Shown here one piece after another: positions 24,944 through 36,555 of a stretch of 64,000 nucleotides of DNA. Positions within the stretch are counted from its first letter, which is position 1. Every line of letters starts with the position of its first letter. The translations under genes were made by a program, and so were the position numbers. Where the stretch lies: NCBI RefSeq assembly GCF_040712315.1, contig NC_134015.1, positions 7,033,945-7,097,944 on the forward strand, in the 5' to 3' direction. The notes under the pieces were generated by a model. It saw only the letters and a program-made list of their open reading frames with translations. It was not told where the DNA came from and did no database searches. Source of the stretch: Castanea sativa. Taxonomy: Eukaryota > Streptophyta > Magnoliopsida > Fagales > Fagaceae.

Positions 24944-25685
24944 TGTAAGTGCACAATTGCACCTGGACCCAAAGACAATCACGGGCTCAGGCCCAATGAG
25001 CCTTCAACAATATAAATTTCTAGAGTGTGGGCTTGAAACCCAAGTTAGAAGTATTGAGGATTTGATAGCAATCCCAGAGCTACAAACACTTGTTAACAAC
25101 AAACAATTATTGCAAATAAACCTCCTCGGACGTAAGCCGAGAACTCCTTTTCTATTATTTCTCTTTTCTTTCTTTTTTTTGTTACAAAAAGAAAATCCCC
25201 CTGTATTGTTCTAAGTTCCCCTTTAAATACTTCTCTTTCTGATACTTTGTCCACGTGTTGTTCTTACCCCCTTCCCCCTAGATATTTTTCTCCTTAGTGC
25301 CTCTGGATAGTGACTAGAAGTTTCCTTTCCACTGTTCAGGGGTCACTTCCCCATTAATGCGGCCAAGGAGGTAGGTGCAGAGTCTTTAATGTGGAAGTGA
25401 CAGCCTTTATCTTTGGTATTTCTCAAATATCAGTGCTTCTAGGACATTCAAGGATTCACCCCTTTTAACCATTGGTCTTCACCGAGTCGTCCCTTAACCT
25501 TTATAATGAAGTCCCTAGTTCTCCCATATCCGTCCGAGGAGAAAATCACCCCCGGATGAATCCTCGGATCCTCGGCGTATGGGCCGACCCGTAGTACTAA
25601 CAAAATCTTAACCCAGGAGCAAGTCGGCCCTCCTTAGCATGGCCCAAAGGCCCATATACCCACCGGGGTCGTTTCACTCCCCACA
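24944..25685 (-). mobile_element. Solo LTR (Ty3/gypsy) with 5-bp target duplication
   Basis: The 742-bp LTR runs from TGTAAGTGCACAATTGC to CTCCCCACA and is flanked by TATAG at 24939-24943 and 25686-25690. No internal sequence remains, so this is the product of LTR-LTR recombination. It matches the LTR at 650-1412. Minus orientation follows from that copy; a TATTTAAAG box read on the minus strand lies at 25221-25229. Confidence 0.93.
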
Positions 25686-25690
25686 TATAG

Positions 25691-26240
25691 ACTCTTATTT
25701 TGAGTAGAATTTAAATTTCTAAAATTTAGATGATGACATTTTATCTAAATTAAATTATTGTTAAATCTTATCCCTTAGTCAAGAGCTCTGTAGCTTAATA
25801 ATCTAATAAAATATTAATTTAATAAGATACAACTTGAGGAAAAAAACAAAAACAAAAACATGGGTTGTGTGAGATTTAATTTTAGAAAATTTTGATAATA
25901 GACTTTTAGTTTGTATATAATTTTTTTTTTTGAAATTTCAATGATAAATTTTTATCTATATTAAACCGTTATTAAATATTATCCCTTAATTCAAAAAAAT
26001 ATATCATAACAAATAATATAAAATTAATTTATATATATGTAAGTTCTGATAATTTTGATAATACTCTTTTAATTGGAGTAGAATTTTAATTTTTAAAATT
26101 TAGATGATAATGTTTTCTCTAAATTAAATAATTTTTAAATGTTATCCCTTAGTCAAAAGCTTTGTAGCTTATTTTAATAAGATGAAACTTGTAGAAAAAA
26201 ACAAAAACAAAAACGTGGATTGTGTGAGACTGATATTATA
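25691..26240. repeat. Degenerate tandem AT-rich repeat block, right part
   Basis: It carries the same unit motifs as 22620-23640 ('gagctctgtagcttaat', 'aataagatacaacttgagga'). Sequence from 26241 to 26940 is AT-rich without a gene. Confidence 0.6.
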
Positions 26241-26944
26241 TGTGTGTGAAAGAAATTGTCTAATATTATAAGCATGTAACTTTTTTTATTATATTAAATT
26301 TCACTATAATTAATTTTTATTTTGGTTTTTACAAATATCAATATCCATACCTATATTTATCATCCACAACACATTTGAATAGTATTCATGAAAATATATA
26401 TTTTTAACATATCATGTTATAAAGATCAAAAACATATTCCTTCACAAGATTGCTATTAGCAAGTAATATTAAATTTACATCATGAAAAGGAATTCACATC
26501 TTAATATGATCATGCAACTATTTTCTTGAACTATAATTTTTTCTAACAATTTTTATATCCTTTTTATCCCTTAAGACTCCTTTAATATTGAATTTTCATG
26601 ACTCTCCACTCGTTTTTAAGGAGATCTTGTTTAGATAAAAGAGACCATTAGTGTATCAAAACGTAACTCTTTAAATGTTTGAAAGACAAAATACCATGTA
26701 ATCTATACTATTCAAGTGCATAACACATATTAGATGTACTACAAATATTCTGGCAAATGAAAAACCTCTGGTTAAGTTTCCTTAGGTTTTTAATTATTAA
26801 ATTCAGGAACTTTTTTCATATAAATATGTTGTGTGATTGTTTGAATCCAAAGAACAATACTTTATATACAGTTTATATGATCTAGACGTAAGTGATTATT
26901 AATTTATTACTTTTCAATAAAATTATTCTAAAAGTTTATAACCA

Positions 26945-26974
26945 AAATTGTGCAACGCACGAGAGTAATGCTAG
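26945..26974 (+). mobile_element. Helitron-like 3' terminus
   Basis: The short hairpin GTGC-aac-GCAC (26950-26960) is followed ten bases later by CTAG and a flanking T, the arrangement at Helitron 3' ends. The 5' end was not located. Confidence 0.5.
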
Positions 26975-27019
26975 TATACTATAAAATTCAAACCTTTGAC
27001 TTTTTGTTAACGAGAGTCT

Positions 27020-27112
27020 TTTTTTTTTTTTTTTTTTTATAACATTTTCCTCCTAAGACCTCTAAGCACTTTGTGCATGAGGAGGTGTCAATTCAGTTAT
27101 AAGGCTTTTGGC
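27020..27112 (-). mobile_element. Short SINE-like retroposon with target duplication
   Basis: On the minus strand a short body of about 70 bp ends in a poly-A tail (the T-run at 27020-27038). The flanks gttaacgagagtct (27006-27019) and gttaacttgagagtct (27113-27128) are a slightly diverged target duplication. Confidence 0.6.
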
Positions 27113-27364
27113 GTTAACTTGAGAGTCTGTTACCTAAACTTTAGAGTTCTCACAATTTTCCACACTACCTTTATTTTTTTTTAATTAATTAAATTTTTAG
27201 TTTAACTTTGACATTCTACCCCAAATCCGCCAATAACCTCTTTCTCCCCCAATATGCCTTCATCTTTCTCTCCATCTTGCAAGCCGCGCGAAAAAAGTCA
27301 CCGAACCAGGTACATGGATTTACCTCTTTACTTTATTTTTGTACCGGTATGCTCTAGTCCCCAC

Positions 27365-27402
<38 letters not shown>

Positions 27403-27792
27403 GTCCCTGAAGCTCCGAAGGGAAGGTTGGATATATGGTAGAGTTGGATTTAGCCAAGGCACCTGGCTCCCATCAGAAGGATTTGTTTGGCCGCTCAAGA
27501 GTTTGAGTTAGTACCGCTATGATTTGTTGCAGAGGATTTTCTTTATCCGCCCTAAAAGCAATCACACTAGAAAGATGATTCCTCAAGCGTCTTTTGTGTA
27601 CATGATTGTTATGCCATTAGGTAATATAAATTATTATAATGATTTAATTGGCTAATAGGAAAAGACATATTTAGAAATAATAAAGGCCATCTAGAAATCT
27701 TTTAAGGTTATTTTCTAGCATCTTTTGTAACATAGCAAAACTTAAATATAATTGCTTAGGTGTTGTATATTACGCTTTTCAATTAAATTCAA
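27113..27792. other. Spacer with (CT)n run
   Basis: A (CT)n microsatellite lies at 27367-27399. The sequence at 27708-27790 recurs diverged at 30786-30905. No gene was identified. Confidence 0.45.
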
Positions 27793-27817
27793 CTAGTCGC
27801 TAACCCGTGCGATGCAC
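27793..27817 (-). mobile_element. Helitron-like 3' terminus (minus strand)
   Basis: Read on the minus strand, hairpin GTGC-atc-GCAC, then GGGTTAGCGA and CTAG with a flanking T. Similar termini occur at 55791 and 58783. Confidence 0.5.
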
Positions 27818-27960
27818 ATGATATTTTAATGAAAATAAATACTTGTTTCAAAGTGAATATGTTTCATCTTCTATTCATAATATGGCTCAAAGTATATTGT
27901 AATTATTTTTTCTTTTTATTTATTTAATCACACAATAGTACAAAAAGTTACAAAATAAAG

Positions 27961-28381
27961 GGCGAAAATGGGCAAATGCCCATTTCGCACAAAAAAAAGG
28001 ACAAATGCCCCATTTCCCATACTAATTAGGGAAACGCCTATCTTTTGAAACTCGATTTTCTCAAAATCGAGTTTCCGAAAAAAAAAAATTTATGGAGCCT
28101 TATAGCGACGTTTTAAGGAGCCTATAGTGACATTTTAAGAACCTATAGTGGCGTTTTGTAACTCGATTTTATCTATAACTCGACTTTATGGAGCTTGAGT
28201 TACAAAACGCCGCTATAAGTCCTTAAAAACATCACTATAAGCTCCTTAAAACGTTGCTATAAGGCTTAACTCGATTTTGAGAAAATCGAGTTTCGAAAGA
28301 AGGGCATTTTCCTAACTAGTTTGGGAAATTGGGCAATATGCTGATTTTTTTTCGCGAAAATGGCAAAAGCCCATTTTGGCC
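27961..28381. mobile_element. Palindromic MULE-like MITE, 421 bp
   Basis: The element is almost entirely two inverted arms, beginning ggcgaaaatgggcaaatgcc and ending ggcaaaagcccattttggcc. Each arm carries 'ctcgattttctcaaaatcgag' pieces and 'ctatagtggcgttttg' motifs. The flanks caaaataaag (27951-27960) and caatataaag (28382-28391) form a 9-10-bp duplication with one mismatch, the size typical of Mutator. Confidence 0.8.
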
Positions 28382-28438
28382 CAATATAAAGAGAATACAA
28401 ATTGACTAAAAAATGACGAATCTCTTAATAGATTTAAG

Positions 28439-28603
28439 TTTTTTTTTTTTTTTTTTTTTACAAGATAATTTCTACTCTAGCCTAATCTAAGTGTATATGT
28501 ATGTGAAGCTCCTTCCTGGAGACTGAACCCCGACCCTTGCCCCCTACACTTCATAAGCACTTATACCTATGGAGTGACCATCGCACCAAAAGTGTGCGGT
28601 GGT
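28439..28603 (-). mobile_element. tRNA-derived SINE, family A
   Basis: On the minus strand it starts with a box-A-like ttggtgcgatggtca, then box-B-like ggggttcagtctcc and a poly-A tail. A perfect 14-bp duplication TTAATAGATTTAAG flanks it (28425-28438 and 28604-28617). A second copy is at 38749. Confidence 0.85.
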
Positions 28604-28617
28604 TTAATAGATTTAAG

Positions 28618-29526
28618 TTAACAAAGAACATTTGTCTATGTAAATCTTTCCATTTAAGAACTTCCATGGCCTTGCAGTAATGCCCAAAAAACCAAGTCAA
28701 CCCTTTCTATTTACCAAGTTGAAAATAGCAATTGTATACAAAATGGGTGCCCTCTCCTTTTCTTCCAACCTCAAAAGTCGCAAGCGAGGATCAAAGAATA
28801 GATTGTGGGCAATAATAAGAATCCACAACACAAACCTAGGTAAGAGAAACCACCTACAACATTTAAGAGTCTATGAGGTGAGCTACATAGAATTGAGTAT
28901 ATTTTTTTCTCAACAAAAAGATTTTAGTAAAAGAGGCAAAGGAGGCAGAACTTTGCCAACAAAATCGGAATCCTTTTGGCGTGAAATTTAGATTGAAAAC
29001 AACTCATGCATCAAAACCTTCAAATGTCTAGAACTTAAATCTCTTCAGGAATATAGAAAGAAAAATTAGTTCCTCACTTGAATGTGTAGTAACATGGTGC
29101 TAAGTAAGTAATATCATCGCAACCAAGGAAAAACCTTCATTTGAATTGGTCATTAGCCAGAATAGCATGCTAAAAGTAACTTATTATAAATTTTTATCTC
29201 TCCATTTGACAATAAGAATCCAAAACATTTTTAACTACAATAAGATTCTAGTCTCAAACTCAAGCTACGTATGAGTACCTACCTATTTGTGTGATAGACT
29301 AAAATAATTTTATAAAATCTTAAATTGATTATGAAACTATATCATTGCATGAATTGTCATATTTTTAACTAAAATGCTTGCAAAATCCAAAAGTAATAAA
29401 TATACAATTTTGCAAAGGCAATAGATCACAATAATAATACATATAAATTTTCATAAACTTAGAAGAGTAGGTAGGTATAGGAAAAATTAAATTTGGACCC
29501 GTAAAAATAAATAATAGTAATAATGC

Positions 29527-29607
<81 letters not shown>

Positions 29608-32451
29608 ATAAAAAAAATTCAAAACAGACCCTAGAAATTTATATCTAAAACTGAAAGCATATCTTGCTTAGGGTCAAAGAGTGTCTCAAGTATATAGACC
29701 CCTGAACAAAATAATAAATGAAATAAGCCTTTCACAGTCATCATTATTGTATTTTCACAGAAACTAAAGATGTAAATCACAATAACAAACTATAAAATTT
29801 GTACTAAAATTATAAACTTTGACACTTTCAAAAATAAAATTTGAACTAAGATTAAATTATAAACTTATTATTTCAATAAAATTTAACAGAAGATTGGATT
29901 AATTAAAAAAATTATTATTATTACCTCTCAAATTGCCGCCATAGTTTCTTAGTTTGTTAAATAGAGAAATTATCCTTGTCAAATACCTTACATATTAAAT
30001 TGCTGGGTTGAAAGCTAATGAAAAGATCTATGCTTGATCTGCAAAACGAAGGGAGAGAAAACTGATGAATTTGAATTTTGGAGAGAGCTGGCGTTTTAGG
30101 GTTTCAGAGAGAAGCAAAGTGAAGTGTGATAAGGATAGAAGAAAGAAGCAGATGAGAGAGGTATTAGGGATGAAGGCAGTCTATGAATTAAATCCTTCTA
30201 ACCTATTTATTGTCAAGCTTGAATTGAATTTGGCCTACTTTTCATCTTAAAATTGAGAAAAGATCAATCTTACTATATATGCACAGTTCAAACACATGTG
30301 AGAAAGAGGAGTCCTGTGAAGAAAGGTAATTCAAGAATAATTGTGCAAACTGGTCTAAGGAAGTGCATCTTTGTAGACTTATGGTGATTCAATTTAGTCA
30401 TCCTTGATTTCTTAATATTACTAAAATATAAAACGTAAAATAAAAATAAAATAGTGGTGATGTGGAGACAAAGGAGAAAGCTCTGCATCTAGGGATTTTA
30501 ATTTGGTTTTGAGATTTTCCCACGTATGGGTAATGCAGTTGTGTTTTTAAAAGAATTTTGTTGGGTTGAGTTTGTGTTTTCTTTTGAGTGAGAAACTGAG
30601 AGAGAATTTTTTTTTCTTTAATCTGGTTATATTTGTTTAAGAAAATAATAATGATGTGGCAAGCTCTAAAGAGGTCAAACAAAAAGTTTTGTTATATATA
30701 TAAAACAGTTGTTAAATTACACTTGCAATTTGCCAAACATTCACGCATGTTTTAGAATGAAAAAGATTGCTAAATACTGTGTTGTTTTAAGGTTATTTTC
30801 TAGCATCAATATAACAAGACAAAACTTTTCTAGCATTATTATAATAGGACAAAACTTAGGTATAATTACTTAGGTATTGTATATTAGATTTTTCAATTAA
30901 ATTCAAACAAATCATTGCATTGGCCAATAAAATATAGACAATATTATATTTTCTAAGGAGGATTAAATCCAATACAACTTCTTCTCAAAAAAAAGAAAAA
31001 AGTATTTGAATTAATTAATATTAAATTTAATTGGAAAATCTAATGTATTCAATCTAAAGAATTATATCCTCTCTCTTGTGTGTGTTTGTTTCTTAAAAAA
31101 AATAAAACCATTCTAATATTTGTCAGATAGTATTCAATTTTATGTTTTAATTTATTATGATTGTTCAATAGTATATTGTTAAGGTCACCTCATATTTCTA
31201 AGCATATTATGCATTTATACCAAGTTTTCCTATTAAACTAAATTATATGATGTTCATAATATATATCTATAGATCTCATTTTTAATAGTTTTCTAGTGCA
31301 TCACACAAGTTAATGATAAATAATATATAAAAATGGAGATGTAGCAATAAATTTTGCTACTCTATCATTGGGCCACATCATTCACTTATTTTCAATTTCT
31401 TATTTCTCTTTCTAAACTTTTCTTCTCCCTATTTTAATAATTAATTATAAAAAAAAATTCTTCTTCTCCCTATTAGTCATAGCTTTTGTTAGTTTGTTAC
31501 ACTTCTTCCAACTTTTTCCCTCATCTTTTGCCTTTATCTACCCACTATTTTCTACTTTACCATTACATTCCCTCCATCATTTCCTCTTTCTTATGTTTTG
31601 ACCCTTTTTCTCCCAATCTTATTTTGTATAACTTTTAAATCATTTCTCTCATCCATTCCATATTTTTCTTACACAAAAATGTAAGTATTCTCTCTCACTC
31701 TCTCCCTATTTTTTATTTATTTATTTTACTTTCTTATAGTGGATTTATGTTCTTTTTTAAAACTCTAATTTATTAGGTTGACAGGTTTTTATTTTTATTT
31801 ATTTATTTAATCTTATATGTGTTTTGGTGTTGTGTCTACCCATTGTTTGAGTAATAAATTATTATAAAATCTATCTTCTATTCCTTTGTTTTCATTTTAA
31901 TTTTAGCTAATTGTAATTTCGTGGTGAGTTTTGATCATGATGATAGGTTTCTTATTCCTTAAGAGATGAGAAAAATTTAATAATAAATTTGAAACTTGTA
32001 AAGTTTCATTGTATATTAGGCAAATATAATATACTATAACAAAAATTGGAAGAACATAGATCACCTAAAAATATATATATAATCAAATAATAATAGAATG
32101 ATATATTTGTATTGCATTTTCTACACATGGCAGTACCTATCAATAATAGAATATTCCTCTCAAAAAATTCAAGTTGCACTATTCAAATGTCAACCTAAAG
32201 TAAAAAAATGCAAGGATATAATGCATTTCTAATAAACTTTATGTGTGTCAAAGAAAGAGTATGATTAACAAGATAAGGAACTTGGGTTTCATCAACAGCA
32301 AAAGGAAAAAAAAAAAAAAATGCAGACACACTGAGATCAACACTCTTTTGAGCAGTAATTTACAAGTCAACATAACTGTCTTTTTTCATGTGTGTATACT
32401 CTATGTAAGTCTAACCATCCAAACCTGTTTTCCAAAAGTATTTCTATTACA
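28618..32451. other. Long AT-rich spacer between PME loci
   Basis: A (GA)n microsatellite of about 38 units occupies 29529-29604. A 120-bp segment at 30786-30905 is a diverged copy of 27708-27790. Short frames at 28680 (103 codons) and 30065 (61 codons) resemble nothing I know. The end of the stretch includes the 5' flank of the next PME locus. Confidence 0.45.
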
Positions 32452-34090
32452 ATGATTTCCAAGCTATCCCCATTTCGCACCATACTTCTCTTTCTCATGC
32501 TCTTATTTTCCTCTCCACCCCTTGCAAGCTCCTCTGCCTCAAACTGTTCTTCCCAAGATATCATTTGCAACGCCACACCCAACCCATGTTTCTGCCAATC
32601 CAAATTACCATCTAATAAGTCCAGCACCATAAAAGACTGTGGCCGATACTTTATTCGCCGGTCCATATCATCAGACATTCTTTCTCTAGTCAAATCATTC
32701 CTCAAGCCTAATTGCTCATATTTTGAGGCCACTATTCAAGCCCTCGGAGATTGTCAGATTTTAGCTGACTTGAACGTGGAGTTTTTGTCAAACTCTTCCC
32801 AAACTATCAATTCTACAGACAGTTTTTAAACAGCTCGCAAGCTGACGATTTGCAGACATTGCTTAGTGCTGCTTTAACAAACCAAGAAACATGTTCTGAT
32901 GGCCTTCAAGTGGTAGCATCAGACCCTAGTGTTACAAATGGTGTATTAGACCATCTCTCTAATGGGAATATGCTTTATAGCATATCTCTTGCACTTTGTA
33001 AGCCTGGTTGGGTTGCTAAGACAAAGGGAGAAAGATTACTAACAGAAAGGAAGCTCATATTTTCCGATGTGGAAAATGCCAAATACAATCTTTTGCCAAG
33101 AATGTCAAACCCTGATGAAGAAACTGATGAGTCTATAACTGGGAGAAAGCTGTTTCAAACAACTCCAGGCAATGTATCAGTGAGCCAAAGGGTGGTAGTG
33201 AACCAAGATGGTAGTGGAAACTTCACCACTATCAATGATGCTGTGGCTGCTGCTCCAAACAATACTGGTACTAGCAATGGATACTTTGTAATTTATGTGG
33301 CAGCTGGGGTTTACAATGAGTATATTTCCATTGCTAAGAACAAGCAAAATTTGATGATGATTTTTTATAATTTCTATGGGCTATAATTTCTATTACAGCT
33401 GTGGTCGGGCAAGGATTTGTTGCTGTGAACATGACCTTTCGTAACACAGCAGGAGCAATCAAGGCCCAAGCAGTGGCAGTCCGAAATGGGGCAGACCTGT
33501 CCACATTTTATCAATATAGTTTTGAAGGCTACCAAGACACATTGTACACGTATTCTCTAAGGCAATTTTTTAGAGAATGTGATATTTATGGTACAGTTGA
33601 TTTTATATTTGGTAATGCAGCGGTTGTTTTCTAAGATTGTAACATTTATCGACGACTTCCATTGCAAGGACAGTTCAATGCTATTACCGCGCAAGGCAGA
33701 ACAGATCCAAATCAAAATACAGGCACTTCCATACATAATTGTAGCATTAGGCCAGCTGATGGCTTAGCCTTGAGTAATGGAACTACAGAAACATACCTAG
33801 GGAAGCCATGGAAGGAGTATTCAAGAACTGTTTATATGCAATCTTTTATGAATAGCCTAATTGAACCCTCGGGTTGGCATGAATGGAGTGGGACTTTTGC
33901 CCTAAGTACATTATATTATGCAGAATATAATAACACAGGACCAGGATCAAACACTAGTAACAGGGTTACATGGCCTGGTTACAATGTCATAAATGTGACA
34001 GATGCAGTTAATTTCATTGTGTCCAAATTTGTACAAGGAGATGCATGGTTGCCAGCAACTGGAGTGCCTTACATTGATGGCTTGCTATAA
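32452..34090 (+). pseudogene. Pectin methylesterase pseudogene (copy 2)
   Basis: From ATG 32452 it encodes a signal peptide (ISKLSPFRTILLFLMLLF), a PMEI domain and a pectinesterase domain with QDTLY, DFIFG and LGKPW motifs. Three lesions disable it. A missing T in the T-run near 32823-32827 stops the first frame at 32829, and the PMEI domain continues in another frame. At about 33361 the end of exon 1 and the 5' part of the intron, including the donor and the GNR(S/N)-type segment, are gone, although the acceptor (33397-33398) remains. CAA has become TAA at 33632-33634. Exon 2 otherwise reads through to 34090. Its closest relative is the fragment at 37651. Sequencing error could explain a single lesion but not all three. 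Confidence 0.88.
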
Positions 34091-34303
34091 ATTGCATATT
34101 GAGATTTGTTAAGTATGAAAGAACCTCAATAATATAAGATTCTGTCCTAAATTTGCTTGGAGATTTTTTTCAAACAAGCATAATCTTGTTTTGAATGTTA
34201 AGGGTTTGAACTTTCACCATAGTCTTTCAATATTTATTTATTTTATTTATTATTTTCTTAATTTTTGATGGAGACTATTTTAAATCAATAAATCATTTCA
34301 TGT

Positions 34304-34461
34304 GGGTTCCAAGTTAACTTAACTGGTAAGTCTCTGATGGTTGAATAAGAGATCTGAGGTTCAATCTCTACTTATACCAAAAACCAATTGGCATCCTTGT
34401 TTGATGATAAAGAGTTATCATCAGAAACGGACGCCATAGATTGAAATTATATTTAAAAAAA
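34304..34461 (+). mobile_element. tRNA-derived SINE, family B
   Basis: The box-A-like ttaacttaactggtaag and box-B-like gaggttcaatctc are followed by 'tgataaagagttatcatcag' and an A-rich tail. Other copies are at 37259, 38263 and 51636. Confidence 0.7.
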
Positions 34462-34504
34462 TATAAAAGAAAGGTCCTTTCATACTTTACCAGCTTCTTT
34501 TCTG

Positions 34505-35770
34505 GCTTAAACGTAGGAAAGTGTATTTAGGGAGGCCAATGAAACAATATTCTAGGATTGTTTAATATGAACACTAAGAGTATCCATAGCCGAAAATTCC
34601 AATTCTACTCTATTTTACCATCCCAAAAAGTCACTTTATCATCATACTATACCATTTGACAATACCTCCAACATCCCAACTTTTATTTTCCTATTTTACT
34701 CATTAAAATAATATATCTACACAATAAAATATATTTTTCATTTTTTATTTTTTTTTTCTAATTTTCTCCTCCACCTTCCCTCAACCTCTATCACCGCGCC
34801 TCCACTGCTCAGTCACCACCACTGTGCCTCCACCATGCCCGCCACGCCACCACTGCCCACCAAAATCCCACTGAAACAAAAACCCATATTAAAAAAAAAA
34901 AAAAAACCCACACCATGACCCATGCCTACCAAAACGCAAAACCTAGACTTCGCCAACCAAGCACAACACAGCAACCCACCCTCTCCGATTCAAACCTTTG
35001 TCAAACCCATCGGAGCCATTAGAGCCATCTCCAGCAAACCCAGCCCGCCAATCCACGTCGATCCAAACCCACCATCAACCGATCCCAACTCACCACCATG
35101 CCCAGATCAAACCACGAACCCAACCCAGCTCCGATGCAAGCCTTGAACAAGAAAGAGAGATGTGAGATGAGAAAGAGCTTGGACCGAGAGAAAGAGGGTG
35201 ACAACGGCTCGGTGATTCGGAAAGAAAGAGCGAGGCTTGGTGACAGCGGCTTGGTGATTCGGAGATAAAGAGAGAAACTTGACAATGGCGAGAAAGAGAG
35301 AGGGGATGGAGAGTGTAAAAGCCCAGTACTAGAGAGAGAGAGAGAGGGCTTGAACGGATAAAAATATAGTATTGTGTTTTAGCATAGCACTATGCCAAAA
35401 AAATTTGACATTTCTCAGTTTTAGACTTTCAGTTGCTGGGTGTGTTTTGGGCTTGAATGCCAAATGTGTCTTGCATTTGACATATTACAAGGCCATTGTG
35501 GATGCTCTAACATGAATGGTCTAGTCTAGCCCAGAAAGTGGCTCAAGTGATATGGGAACTTTACCTTGATTACATTGTGGTATGGTCAGTAACAGTGTAG
35601 TAACTATGGGCCTGGGCCATTGCTTTTTAGGTGGATCAAGTTATCGAGTTATCACATTTTCCTAGGTGCTACCACAACTAATTTGTTCACAGATGGGCTA
35701 TCAAATTATCCACAGGTACGGTGAAGTGTGAACAAGTATCATGGTGGGTTTGATCAATTATATATTGCAT
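34505..35770 (+). pseudogene. PME exon-2 fragment split by a MITE (copy 3)
   Basis: Sequence 34520-34577 matches the LGRPW region of PME copy 1 ('tatttagggaggccaatgaa'), with tgg changed to atg in the LGRPW codons. The match resumes at 35508 ('ggtctagtctagcccagaaa') and runs through the C-terminus into the 3' flank (about 35770), with stops and small indels. Between lies a PIF/Harbinger element. Only the 3' third of a gene is present, so it arose by partial duplication or has lost its 5' part. Confidence 0.88.
34578..35507. mobile_element. PIF/Harbinger (Tourist-like) element inside PME pseudogene
   Basis: It runs from GAGTATCCATAGCC to CATTGTGGATGCTC, 930 bp, flanked by TAA (34575-34577 and 35508-35510). 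It has the same ends as 3075-4195. The interior is Pro/Thr-like low-complexity sequence without a transposase; the small frames at 34922 and 35019 are not genes. Confidence 0.87.
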
Positions 35771-36007
35771 ATGTTAGATTATGTTATCCTCGGGCTCAAA
35801 CCCAATTGAGCCTACTCTCTCAAAAAAAAAAAAAAAAAAAAAATCCTATACATTGTATTATTCATAACATTTAATTTCAACATTGTATTAGAGCTTTGGT
35901 TCTAACAAAAATTTTCTCTTCTTTTCCTAGGACTGTCTTTGTTGTCGTTCAATACAATATATGAGAGAAAAAAATAATATGTTCATTAAATAGACAAGAA
36001 AATAAAT

Positions 36008-36555
36008 TAATAATAACATAAAATTTAATTTAGTGATGAGAATTCGAACTTTAGTTATGTTTATGATAAAAGTAAATGAACCATCTTGAATTTTTAATGT
36101 CCAACTCAACTCACTTAAAGTCCTAGTTAAAAGCCAATAAACCGTGGCTAAAAAAATAAAAACTCTTTAACACAAAGAAGTAGTATGCGTTTAGGAATTA
36201 TTGAAAAAAAATTTCTACTGTTTACTTTGTCTAATTTTTTTATTTTTTATTTTGCAAATAAACTAGCTTTTAGTTTTTTTTAATAATAACATAAAATTTA
36301 ATTCAGTGATAAATTCGAACTTAAGTTATGTTAAAGATAAATTTAAATGAACAATTCTGAATTTCTAATATCCAACTTTACTCACTTAAAGCCCTAGTAA
36401 AAAGCCAATAAACTGTGGCTAAAAAGTAAAAACTTGTTAACACAAAGAAGAACTAAGCGTTTAGGAATTATTGGATTTTTTTTTTTTTAAACTTTTTACT
36501 TAGTCTATTTTTTTTATTTTTTATTTTGCAAATAAACTAGCTTTTAGCTTTTTTG
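36008..36555. repeat. 273-bp tandem duplication
   Basis: Units at 36008-36280 and 36281-36555 share 'taataataacataaaattta', 'agccaataaac(c/t)gtggctaaaaa' and 'gcgtttaggaattattg'. They are clearly diverged, so the event is old. Flanks 35771-36007 and 36556-37258 are AT-rich with no gene seen. Confidence 0.8.

Noticed and set aside
28439..28603. Possible tRNA gene from box A and box B signals (also at 38263, 38749, 51636)
   Set aside because: The A-tails, flanking duplications and multiple copies identify them as SINEs; no cloverleaf with acceptor stem was found.
28680..28991. 103-codon plus-strand frame
   Set aside because: No recognisable motif, no promoter or splice context, and it lies in AT-rich repeat-filled DNA.
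32367..32732. 121-codon minus-strand frame
   Set aside because: It is the antisense shadow of the PME copy 2 signal peptide and inhibitor domain.
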